DNA from: Stereum hirsutum FP-91666 SS1
Taxonomy: Eukaryota > Basidiomycota > Agaricomycetes > Russulales > Stereaceae
Length of the DNA stretch: 64,000 bases
Reading direction: 5' to 3'
Assembly (NCBI RefSeq): GCF_000264905.1
Contig: NW_006763142.1
Location: forward strand, 227,353 to 291,352
In this document: positions 1 through 10,002 of the stretch, piece by piece
How the letters are laid out: the number at the start of each line of letters is the position of its first letter
How positions within the stretch are numbered: position 1 is the stretch's first letter
Program-made: the position numbers and the translations under genes
The notes under the pieces: generated by a model
Databases searched by the model: none
The model's input: only the letters and a program-made list of their open reading frames with translations
What the model was told of the DNA's origin: nothing

Positions 1-1378
1 CCATTCGTTATGTCCAACGACGCGTATATTCTGCGTCTTCACCATTCTTCACATCATACCGAGAATTTGGGGCGGAAACGGCATTGACGACTCGAGGTGC
101 ATATCTTGTCGGGACGGGCCGATGATGAGTAGACGTTGGGGGAACTTGAAGATAGACGGAATGGGCAAGGTATGATTCGCAGGTGGAATATTCAGTGTCG
201 ATCCGAGGAGTCAGAGTGGACGACTTTCCAATGCAAAGTGCAGATGCTCCTCGTCCTTGACAACCGTTGTTGCGCTGGTGACATGTTTTCGTTTTCCAAG
301 CATGGATCATCCAGCACTTACGCCATCGGACACTCACGCACTGGAACATCCTGATAGACGATGGACTACACATTCTTTTTTTTTTGTTTTACTCTATTTT
401 ATTCGCTCCATAATTCATGCGGCAAACCTCTCTAAATGACCCGCTGTTCTTGATAAAGACATAGGCTTTGCTGCAGCAAGCTCGGCTGCATGTGTGTACT
501 AACTATTCTTCCCGAACGTCGATTCCCTTGCAACGATCCGACACAATCGAGGTCAAAAGCGTGATGATGCCGAGTTTATTGCTCCACGGAGACTGCGCCG
601 CCCTTCGTTTCACCCCATTCTCGACGGTGGTCTGATTTTTTTTTTTCATGTCCTTAACACGAGACGGTTTGATGATTCGCGTTGTCGGGAGTGAATGATT
701 CAGGACCCCGGCTCCATCCAAACGAGTTCGTATAGGACCTGTTGATCATGCAGCAGATCCATTGCGATACGTTGGTGCGTTCTGTCATTTACAATAAACG
801 AAGTGCTTTGGCATTTTCCAGTCGATCTCTGACCGCTCACAGTCTGACACAGCGAACTCGACACCGCTAAGTAGAAGAGACAAGTCTGACATCCGGAACC
901 TCACCGTTGATGTATCTGATGTGACACAGTTCTTGTCAAATATTGGGAGCTGTACTTTAGTCAGTCCTTGCACGTTATGATACTTCATTCACCCAGAGCT
1001 CTGTCTTCAAGAAATAATGGAACACTAGCCGAAGTGTTTACTAACAGGAGGATTCCCTAGCTCAGTCAGCATGCTTCATCCTCAATACTCCATCGATGCC
1101 CCGAGCCTGTTCGACTAACACAAGCCCTCGGAATACGGTATGATTCCCGACCATTTCTCCCTGTGAGGCATAATGCGGAGAGAATCGTTTACTGTATTTG
1201 TGATCCAGTATGTCTGGACATCCGGTGCTTTCGTACGTTCCACCTCCAATGACGATGTCAGTGAACTCTCGAATGTTGTTCCATCTCATAATGCCTCTTC
1301 TCCAAGTTATAAGGACCTCTGCTCGACGTTTATATTCCATCAGAACAGCGCTCCCGAGCCTTGTACAAGACGTCACTG
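1..1378. other. left-edge stretch without a recognised gene
   Basis: Several short open frames occur on both strands, none with a recognisable motif. On the minus strand a frame ends at base 8 and could be the last exon of a gene, but no upstream exon could be joined to it. The stretch also holds the upstream region of the membrane-protein gene that starts at 1379. Confidence 0.5.
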
Positions 1379-2506
1379 ATGCAACAGCAGACGCTTCTCA
1401 CCATTATCCTATTCCCTCTCATCGTACTTGCGTTCGTCTTAGTCATCTTTGCGTATATCTACGTGAGGATCTATGCCATTCCTCGCTCACCAAGACCCAC
1501 TACTCTCGTCCATCGACGTACGGCCTTCAAGCGAGATTACCCAACCACCAACATCCCAGACTATTCACTTCTACCCGTCCATACGTTCCCAGCGACTACT
1601 ATCACCCACAGCCAAGCTCCATCCCCTGCCTCGATATCATATCCCCTCTGCACCACTCGTACCCGATGCGCCAGTCCCCAAGTCCAAGAAGACATATCAT
1701 GGGACAACATCTCCCTCTTATCAGAGTCAGCCTGGCGGCCACTCACCCTCCCGCCCCTCGCAGACGACGTCCCCTATTTCCCCGATCCAAAAACCCTAAC
1801 CCCACGCCATCCTTCCCAAGCCCACACAAGGACATCCTCCTGCGACAGCGACGTCCTTCCATTCTCCGAGTCCCTACACACGCTCGTACCCGTACCCGTG
1901 CCCGTCCATGACTCGGACAGAGTCTACACCGACACTCACGATTCCGTCGAGTCTTCATCCACATCCATGACCATCCGAGATCGAAGATCACCAGAGGAGT
2001 TCCCCGTCTCCCCATCTACACCCGGCCACCTCGCTTCCTCCCCACTCGCATTACCTTCGTTTCCTTTACCTACGACTCTGAGAGCATCTCGCCCGGTCGA
2101 ACAGATCGAACGTCGTCGGTCGGTATCGGTGGCAGCTCCTTTCGTTCTAACACAAGAAGACCAAGGAGACTCAGAGGTCATCATTCCTATCTTATTCCAC
2201 AATACTGGCAGTACGACCTTCGAACCAGACCATGACAGTACGAGCGCATCCCATCGCTCCAGTGTCCCCTCCTGGCTCCCGTTCATCTCTGCATCCAAAC
2301 GAAGGGGGTCGGCGAATACATTAGACACGACGTCCGCGTACCACACCCGTCCCAGGTCATCGAGACGGAGCTCCGATATCGGGTCGATACTTCCTCCTTC
2401 TCATAGTCAAGGCTCTGGAGGAAGTCAGCGTTCATCCTCGGGTTATGAATCTTTTGATATTGATGGTTTGATAGACGATCTCGTTCAGCGGTCGCCCGTG
2501 TGGTGA
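1379..2506 (+). CDS. single-pass membrane protein with a long Ser/Pro-rich tail, function unknown
   Basis: A 375-residue, apparently intronless frame. The start is the ATG at 1379; a second in-frame ATG at 1361 would add six residues, but 1379 puts the hydrophobic segment at the very N-terminus. Residues 6-31 form one strongly hydrophobic helix (LTIILFPLIVLAFVLVIFAY), followed by a short basic stretch. The rest is low complexity, rich in Ser, Pro, Thr and Arg with several SP and RRS sites, and contains no domain I can recognise. This is the look of a type-III or signal-anchored protein with a cytosolic, probably phosphorylated, disordered tail. The frame is long and open in C-rich sequence, so coding is likely but not proved. 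The family is not recognised and no function is proposed. Confidence 0.6.
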   Translation: MQQQTLLTIILFPLIVLAFVLVIFAYIYVRIYAIPRSPRPTTLVHRRTAFKRDYPTTNIPDYSLLPVHTFPATTITHSQAPSPASISYPLCTTRTRCASPQVQEDISWDNISLLSESAWRPLTLPPLADDVPYFPDPKTLTPRHPSQAHTRTSSCDSDVLPFSESLHTLVPVPVPVHDSDRVYTDTHDSVESSSTSMTIRDRRSPEEFPVSPSTPGHLASSPLALPSFPLPTTLRASRPVEQIERRRSVSVAAPFVLTQEDQGDSEVIIPILFHNTGSTTFEPDHDSTSASHRSSVPSWLPFISASKRRGSANTLDTTSAYHTRPRSSRRSSDIGSILPPSHSQGSGGSQRSSSGYESFDIDGLIDDLVQRSPVW

Positions 2507-3521
2507 GGGGTACACTTTACGGCTCAGGAGGATGCGCTTGGAGGCAGTACTTTAATTGCATGCGAGGATAGGGTCGAGGGATCTACTTTTTTCTTTTTTT
2601 CTTTTCTTTTCTCTGATGTTTCCGTTCCACACTCATACACGGAACAGTCTCTCATCAACAACGCGTCTCGTCAGTGATCGGCATCGTCGTACTCAGTACG
2701 AACATTGTCTCTGTACTACTTTAGTGTACTTAACCACTGGCAGGACTTCTTTCGGACTTTACTAGCAGCTGGTCATCTTTCTGTACGATATACTGTACTA
2801 CTGAGTGGGTATGAATACACTTAGCAGAATAATTGAGATAAACAAGCCGAGGAAGGACCATCCCTGGTATCATGGAAGCAGCAAGGCGACCATAAAACGC
2901 CACATCGGGCCAAGAACGAAACGCCACCCAGGTGCCCCGGCTGTCTCCGGATCCAGATGATCCGATTCCGAGTCCCCGCGGACCGTGACGCCACACCGCC
3001 GCCACACTCACATGCAACTCGACCCCACAGTTCAAACCCGACGAGACCTTGATGGAACTTGAAGACGAAGACACCTAGATGGAAAGACAAGCAGAAAAAC
3101 GACCGTGTATAAAAAAAACATCGATTATGCACACAGGGCCGGTCGTACTCTATATCACACCGTGGCCACAGAATCGACAGAGGAGCGTAACGGGATCTCG
3201 GAGACTCAAGAGACGTCGTGTACTAAAATCAAACCGAACGAGCTAGCGCAGGAAGAAAAGAGGAATGGGAGAAAACGAGGATAAGGTCAAGCTGTTACAC
3301 CGAGAAGAGGAAGAGTCGTGAAGGCAAAAAAAAGAATAACTAAAGGATCCGGTACAACAGCTTGGGCGCAAGGAGGCAGAGAACGATATGGGCTGTAAGA
3401 GATGAGGTTGGGTATACGGTGAGGATGTAAGGTATAATACAATGCGACATCGACTCATCAAGAAATCTCGGCACACGATTGGCTCGAACACAAACCACAA
3501 ACGACTTCTTCGTAACGCGCT
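2507..3521. other. intergenic, between convergent genes
   Basis: Lies between the 3' ends of the membrane-protein gene and the F-box-like gene. It presumably holds both 3' UTRs. Short minus-strand frames at 2821-3132 and 3243-3500 show no motif and no splice continuation, and I treat them as noise. Confidence 0.4.
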
Positions 3522-4944
3522 TCAAACCACACTACTCATCCCCGCCACGGGCAGACTCGCCCTCCCCTTCCCCTTGTCCGTCCCATACCCTCCCTCCCTG
3601 CCCAGCACATCAAGCGTATGAGCCCTCGTTCTGAGCCCTGGACTCCCCGCCTTAATTAACTCTACCAACCTCGGATGTTTCCTCGCCTCCATCATCCACA
3701 GATGAATCCCGCTCTGGGTTCCCCACCTCAACACCTCCTCCTCCGCCTCGCCTCCAATACCCCCATCCGAACCGGACCCACCCGCGGTATCGAACGAGTT
3801 GCTAAAGTCGACCTGGGGGCCCTCGAAGTCGGTATCGCTGCCGCTTCCACTGCCACTGCCACCGCCGTTCGCCTCGAGGTCCTGACGAAGGAGCCCAAGG
3901 CCCATACCTAGTCTGCCCTTCCTTCGTGGAGGAAGCGGAGCATGGGGGACAGCAGCAGGCTGCACTACACTTGCTGAAGGGGATGACGACGTCCTTGACC
4001 GCGATTTTGAAGTGGTGAGTATGATACGCTGGAGTGAGGGATTGGTAGAGACGAGCAGAAGAGCGGGGTTCCAGACTGCCGGCAGGGCGGCACGGAGGGT
4101 GTGTAGCTTGGGCGAGCGTGACAGAGCATAGGGCAGGGTGAGCGGTTGTTTGGCACTGAGAGTTGAGGTGGAAGGAGCAGCGGCAGGAGGAGGATTGATC
4201 AGTGTCGGAGGGTTGGCGAAGTTTTGCGGGAGTGAGAAGCGCCGGGAAGAGTCTGAGAGGCGGAAAGCGATTGTGACGGTTTCCTACACGTCCGTGGAAC
4301 ACAAATCAGTCTCGCAGTCCCCATAAGGTAGCTATAAGAAACAAACATACCAAGCTCTTCCAGTTCAGGACTGCCGTGGCCAAACAGGTCATGACCGCCT
4401 TTGGCCTCTCCTGCGTCAAGTACGCACCCCGCTTCCTCAACACGAACTCCTTGACGTCCACCTCGGACAAGGCCTCGCCAAACATCACCCCGCTCTCCTT
4501 GTCCTTCTCTCCGTCCCCATCTATGCCGGCGTCGACGGTGATATCGAGTAATTCGAGGGTGCGGCCTGCACAAGCGTGGAAGACTACTCCGATAGAAGGG
4601 TAAGAAGCACGGGCGATGATTGCGCGGACGCAGGACGATAGTTCTTTCGCCCGTGCTGCCGCTGTCGTTACGCCGTTCCCGGATAGGGTCTGCGCGAGCA
4701 GACGAGCAGACCGTGCGGTGTTGATACGGAGGGTGCTGTAGAGCAGCGGCGTGCCAATCCTGTTAAGCGCCCTGGATGTGAGAAGGGGGCCCGTGCGCGA
4801 CGACGACGTCCCATGACCCTTGGATGATACGACCGTCGTCGCCGTTGAGGACGACGGCGAGAGGGCAAAGGCGAGGATGCGCTCGATGAGCTCCTCGGGG
4901 ATGGTGCTGAGGCCAAGAGCAGAGGCCGGTGTCGGAGATAGCAT
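3522..4944 (-). CDS. F-box-like protein, two exons
   Basis: Exons on the minus strand: 4944-4351 and 4283-3522, giving 451 residues. The 67-nt intron runs GTATGT...TGTAG and rejoins the frame exactly in phase 0. Residues 14-50 (IPEELIERILAFAL, then RALNRIGTPLLYSTLRI) read like the F-box plus first repeat of many basidiomycete F-box proteins, which recruit substrates to SCF ubiquitin ligases through Skp1. The middle has leucine-containing segments typical of this class (RTLELLDITV, VKEFVLRK). The C-terminal exon is Pro/Ser-rich with a Gly-Ser run (GGSGSGSGSD) and ends in a basic segment. The neighbours give no functional hint. The F-box is degenerate, so the call rests on the N-terminal pattern. 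It could also be a leucine-repeat protein without ligase function. Confidence 0.72.
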
Positions 4945-6640
4945 CGTGAAACTGGATCTCGGCGTGTGAGATCAATATGCGAAACGGCAAGGAGTTGGAA
5001 GGAAATCGGGCAGTAAAATGAAATGTCGAGGCCGATTCGCGATGTTCGGTGGAGAGTTGGGGGGTGAAAGCTTTGACTGGAAATCGGGAGATGATGGGTC
5101 TTATAAGGCCTTCCGTGACGCCCGTCCTGAGCAAGAGGGGAAGGCGATTTCGGTACAAAGGGACTGCCTCACCGGGCAATATTCTCGCGAAGAAGTCGTT
5201 CGAGTATTATATGTAACGGCCACGCGTAAAACTCAGGCCAGACGCCCGCCATCTTCCCTTCACACACACCACAGCTGACTACAATCCGAACAAGCCCTGC
5301 CGTTTCTGTTCGCGGCTGCCCGCCCTAACGCGAAGTTCCAGGCAATTGTTCAAGCCCTCGCGTTCATCGTACAGCGGGCTAGGAATGGAATCCATGGCTC
5401 CTTACGGTGGCGATGCACAATAGAGCAGCGGACCATCAGCGGGCGTACCACAATTGCGTGGCATCTGCCAACAAACTTCACAGTTTGTGATCTCGCGCGG
5501 TGAGCCCGGGGCATGGTCGCCAGCGGACCCACCCACCCACAATCGCCTGCTTTGGGCTGTCTCCTCTCCATGCAACAACACGAGGCATGTCTATGTCTTC
5601 GAGGCAGCACCGGGCCTTCTCTCGACCCGCAAGAGACTCGCAGAATGTTCACTCCTTTCCTGCTGGCCTCAGAATTCCAGCTTACGGCGTCACCCGTGGG
5701 GTCATGGTGTCATGATAATGGTACGATTGGTTCTTAGATTGGACACGGACACCTCACTGGCGGGTCGAACTCTCTTTTCGACCTTGATGCGGAGCTGAGG
5801 AGGACCAAGAAGGTCGGCGTAACGAGGACCAGTCGTCGTCGACTCCCATGTTCAGCCTATTCCTATCCAGTTACCAAATCATGCACTCGGACGTGGATAT
5901 TGTGGGCGTATTGCCACCGATATTTGACCCGCCAGTCCGGTGTTCGATTTAATTTCCTGTCCTCAATTTATTACTCCTTGTCGTCGTCTTCGGACTCGAC
6001 TTCGCCGTGTTCTATCCGGGCATTTGTCGCTCTGCTCGCTACTGCAGTATCGCCTTGTGGCCCAGGCGGAACGTCTCGTACTTATTGGATCGCCGTGTAT
6101 ATGGACATTAATTCCACCACTGAATCACCGCCCGCCCTGCATGTCGTCCTAGCAATGCGATCGGACATGTCAGGTCACAGACACATCCATCGAATAAACT
6201 ACAGCCTAGTGTCACTCGGACAGGGGCAAACGGTGAACACAGAAGCGGAGGCGGAGGTATATCTGCGAAACTTCGATGTCATCCAACTCTGGAATCAATT
6301 CCGTCCCCGATCTCAACCATTTATAATTACCTGAGACTTGCCGCGATGCCCCTCTTCGGATGCCGAACTCGAGACACCCATTTGTTGGCATGTTCTGTCC
6401 ATTCTCCGCCTTCGACGATCCCGATCTGAGACGGTTGTCTTAGATCGTCAACTTCCTGGATTTGCTTCCGCCTGCTTCCGCTCGTGCTCATGGTTCGAAC
6501 GGAGATGCATTTTGTTTTAAGGTGATTTTTGTGCCTTCTGGACGACTGCTCTTATCTTCCTTCACGACTCGGAACGGTGGTGATACATCATGTCCTCGTC
6601 AAGCCACCACACACAATGCATAGCTTTACTTTTTCTCAAG

Positions 6641-6850
6641 TCCGTGCTACGCGCACCGTGTCGATCGACTGAACTCACGCCACAAACGAGGCCGAGGTAC
6701 ACCTCCTGGTCCTCCTCCACCAGGCCTCCCCAAGCTACCAAACACCCGCCTAGCCTCATCATTTCGTGCTACGCGCACCGCGTCCGAGTCGACTAGTGGA
6801 ATCCACGCCACAAACGGTTCCAAGGTACACCTCCTAGTCCTGGTCCTCCC
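6641..6850. repeat. two imperfect direct repeats of about 85 bp
   Basis: Copy 1 begins at 6641 and copy 2 at about 6763. Both carry the shared blocks CGTGCTACGCGCACCG, then CACGCCACAAACG and AGGTACACCTCCT in the same order and at similar spacing. A third, partial relative (ACGCCACAAACGAATC then GACGCACCTTTT) lies at about 7213-7243. The copies are diverged, so this is not a recent duplication. Confidence 0.65.
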
Positions 6851-7798
6851 CTATCCCGCCCAGGCCCCACAGTTATATTCCGATCCTCAGTGACTACTAC
6901 CACCAGCTGCTAAACAAGCGTCGGCCACCGTCGGCCCGCTCGGTCAGAGCTGCGTACTAGTTAGCGTGTCCTCACATCGCCTCCTACTTTCCGGTATCAC
7001 GTCCCAATAGCATCCTGACCAAAGCCTCCAGACGTTCGCTAGCGTCGTTCAGTCGAAACTAACCCCTTGGCACGACACGACAGCTTCAATCTTGTCAATC
7101 AAAAGTACCGCTAAACTCATTGACACTTTCGACTAACCACATTATTATTTCTTTGTGGTTAGACTCGCACCTTTTTCAGTCTGGTCGTTCTACGTATAGC
7201 TGGCTAGCTAGCTAACGCCACAAACGAATCAAAGACGCACCTTTTATTGTTAGGCTCATCGCCACCATCAACGTTCAACATTCAACATTCCAATCCCGTA
7301 CAGCACTGACGATGACGGTGACATCAGGTATTCAGCTATCCTGTCGCTGCGTACTATATATATAAGCATCGCCTTTTGACCCTTTTGTCGCCCTGGTCCT
7401 GCGCAGGGCATCGCTCCTGGGGGGCTCGGGGGGTTCGGGGTTGGATGTTGAATGTTGGGTTCGTGTTGATCATGAGCGTGAAGATCTTACAGTACGTAGT
7501 TGCTGCGCGGACGGGATGAGTCCTCGAGATGATGCTTGCACAGGATAGAAAGGATCATCGGTCGACGTATGGGTATGGCCAGCGCTACAACTTGAAGTAC
7601 AACCATGACACCACGGAGCCGATGTTTCATTTGGTTTACATGAAACCCCCCGGACTGTGAGCCGTACTAGTGTACATAGCAGGCAAGAAAGATATGGCAG
7701 CAGATGCCGCTGCATGCTGGGTATCCTGGATCCGAGTGTTGTAAAAAAAAAGGATGAATAAATGGTTGTCGGGAAACGTCAGTGGTGTCGGTCGGTCT

Positions 7799-7875
7799 GC
7801 GAATTTCGCGATGCCAGTGGGGTTCTCTTGTGAAATTCGCGATGGGGCTTTCTTGCGAAGTTCACGACGTGATGT
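7799..7875. repeat. short tandem repeat, about 25-30 bp period, three diverged units
   Basis: Three successive units share the pattern GYGAARTTCRCGAYG followed by a G/T-rich stretch ending in TCTT. Each unit contains the small palindrome GAATTTCGCGA or a variant. No coding frame passes through it. Confidence 0.5.
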
Positions 7876-8262
7876 CTCCCAAGTTGTAGATCAAGACACT
7901 GCTCGAAGCGTCAGGGAGGGACGCAGTTAGCACATGAGTCTCACAAAATGCAGAGCGAGAGGAGGATGTGGAAAAAGGCAGCAAAACCTCTAATTTCCTT
8001 TCTCCGGGATTTCCCGTCGAACCTACTCACGCCACACGAAGCCACACCGGACGAATAAAAGGACACAAATCGAAGGATTGGGGTATTATTACTACTATCA
8101 ACGCCGGCCGGAACAGTAACACGATAAAAGGCTAAGTATGCTAACTACAATCCATAACACGAAGCAAGACAGTCCTTGACGCAAAACCGAGTACGAAGAA
8201 GATCACAAACAACAAGACAGAAAACGCCACACCACTCGTGAAAAGCCTCGATTATTGGCTTT

Positions 8263-10002
8263 TTAAGCAACATGAACGCCAGCAGCAGCACCTTCAGTCA
8301 ATCCAACAAGCCCTCCAACGTTGGCTGTCAAGCCCTCTACGAGACCGGCATCGAGGAGATCACGAGCGACATGTGCGGAAGCAGCAGCGCCCTCGGAAAC
8401 ACCCACGAGACCAGCGACATCAGCCGTCAAGCCCTCTACGAGACCGGCATCGAGGAGATCACGAGCAACGTGTGCGGAAGCAGCAGCGCCCTCGGAAACA
8501 CCCACGAGACCAGCGACATCAGCGGTAGCGCCCTCGATGAGGCCGGCGTCGAGGAGATCACGTCCAACGTGGACATCACCAACGGCACCTTCCTTCAGTC
8601 CGACCAAACCACCAACGTTCGCGACGAGGCCCTCAACAACATCAGCACCAACAAGGTCGCGACCGACGTGGACGGATCCAACGGCACCCTCCTGAAGACC
8701 GACCAATCCACCGATACCAGCGACGAGGCCTTCATCGGCGTCCGCACCGACGAGGTCACGGGCGACATGTGCGGAAGCGACTGCGCCCTCGGAAACACCC
8801 ACGAGACCAGCAACATCGGCAGTAGCACCCTCGATGATACCGGCGTCAAGGAGATCACGTCCGACATGGACATCACCAACGGCACCCTCCTGGAGACCGA
8901 CCAAGCCACCGACGTTGGCAGCAAGCCCCTCAACGACATCAGCACCAACGAGGTCGCGGGCGGAGATCGGGACACAGGAGTCGCTTGTCGAGGAGACGGA
9001 GAAGCCCTCAACGCATTGCTCGACGAGGCACTTCGACGATTGGCAGGAGACGGTGGCGACGTTGGGGATGGCGGAGCAGTCGACGCCGAGAGTGGAGGGA
9101 GTATCGAAGGGAGAGGCAATAGCGCAACCGCCGCCTTTAAGTGGACAAAAAATCGTCAGGATAATTAATTACATCGAATGTAAATTTCGAATACTCACAA
9201 GACTCGAGGTCAGAAGCGGTGTCAACGCACTCCCAGCCAGTCCTCTTTCCACCGGTAACACCACAGACGGTCATTCCGTTTGAGCAAACGGGGGTGTTGG
9301 AACGACGACGACGGGTAGTGGCAGTAGATGAACCACAGCCGTTAGGGAAATCGCCGCACTGTCCGTTACATTCCGTCTTTCCAGAGGGGCATCCGCAACC
9401 GGTAGGGACGGCGGAAGAGTTCGATGAAGATTGGCCATCAGCGTAGGTAGCTTCGTAGCCGTCCTCGCAAGAGAAGTTACAGGGAGCGGAGGCGGAACAG
9501 ATGGATTTGGCGTGATCGGGGAACGTGCACTGTTGCTTGCTGGTGCTGTTGTTGATCTATCCAGGGAGGAAAACCTTCGGAGTTAGCTACGTGCTCGGAT
9601 GTACATGGGAGGACACGGGACGTACCATGCTCTCGAGGAGGGATTGGGTCTTGACCTGGCCGACCTGTTTGGAAGCGTCTTGGCAGACAGAGTTGGACTG
9701 GACGAAATCGGGAAGGAGGGAGAGACACAAGCAGACGTCGAGATGGCCGACAATCAAAGGGGTGCCTACGGAAGGAAATATTCAATCTCTCTCCACAAAA
9801 ATAAACACAAAAATAAGCTGAACATACCGAGGATCTCAAGAAGGTCGAGGTCAACATCGAGACCGACACAAACATCCACGAGACCGCGGGGAACGTGTGC
9901 TTGACGAGCTGCGATAGCGTTGTGCTCAGTCGTGCGAGTCGAGTGGGCAAGAGCAGGCGAAGCTGCCGCCATAAGCAACGAGATTGCGTTTGAGAATTTC
10001 AT
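8263..10002 (-). CDS. secreted CPL1-like protein with a C-terminal array of 33-residue repeats
   Basis: Four exons (10002-9828, 9765-9626, 9556-9199, 9134-8263) give 514 residues. Donors are GTATGT, GTACGT and GTGAGT, and the frame is kept across all joins. Residues 1-19 are a signal peptide ending in SPALA. Residues 115-278 carry the cysteine pattern of the Protein CPL1-like domain: CTFP, CNFSCEDGYE, GCGCP, CNGQCG, ECVDT, DLESCGGCA, GVDCSAIP and SCVP. CPL1 of Cryptococcus is a known secreted member of the family; basidiomycetes have many paralogues whose biochemical role is unclear. Residues 283-513 are seven consecutive units of exactly 33 residues, followed by Ala and the stop. The tail has no cysteine and is rich in Gly, Val, Ala, Leu and Asp. 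No neighbouring gene suggests a partner. The CPL1-like assignment is by motif memory; the repeat tail is directly visible. Confidence 0.88.
8269..8961 (-). repeat. seven in-frame 99-bp coding repeats
   Basis: The tail of the CPL1-like gene consists of 7 x 99 bp with no length variation. Each 33-residue unit starts with (A/G)RDL and ends with HV. Units fall into type A (RDLVGAD...GGLVGLQEGAVG) and type B (RDLLDAG...AGLVGVSEGA). The order from the N-terminus is A, B, A, A, B, B, and a final hybrid that starts like B and ends like A. This pattern suggests unequal exchange or gene conversion. Confidence 0.92.

Larger units (their letters stand above)
4945..8262. other. 3.3-kb gene-poor stretch with degenerate repeats
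   Basis: No frame here shows a recognisable domain or a convincing exon chain. The first 300 bases are the upstream region of the F-box-like gene. The middle holds two imperfect copies of an approximately 85-bp unit (6641 and 6763) and a shorter related piece near 7204 that shares the core ACGCCACAAACGA. From 7799 there is a short AT/GC palindromic repeat. The stretch may be an eroded mobile-element remnant. Confidence 0.45.

Noticed and set aside
8272..9168. 298-codon plus-strand frame
   Set aside because: It is antisense to the CPL1-like repeat tail. The repeats keep the opposite strand open; the minus strand has the signal peptide, introns and cysteine domain.
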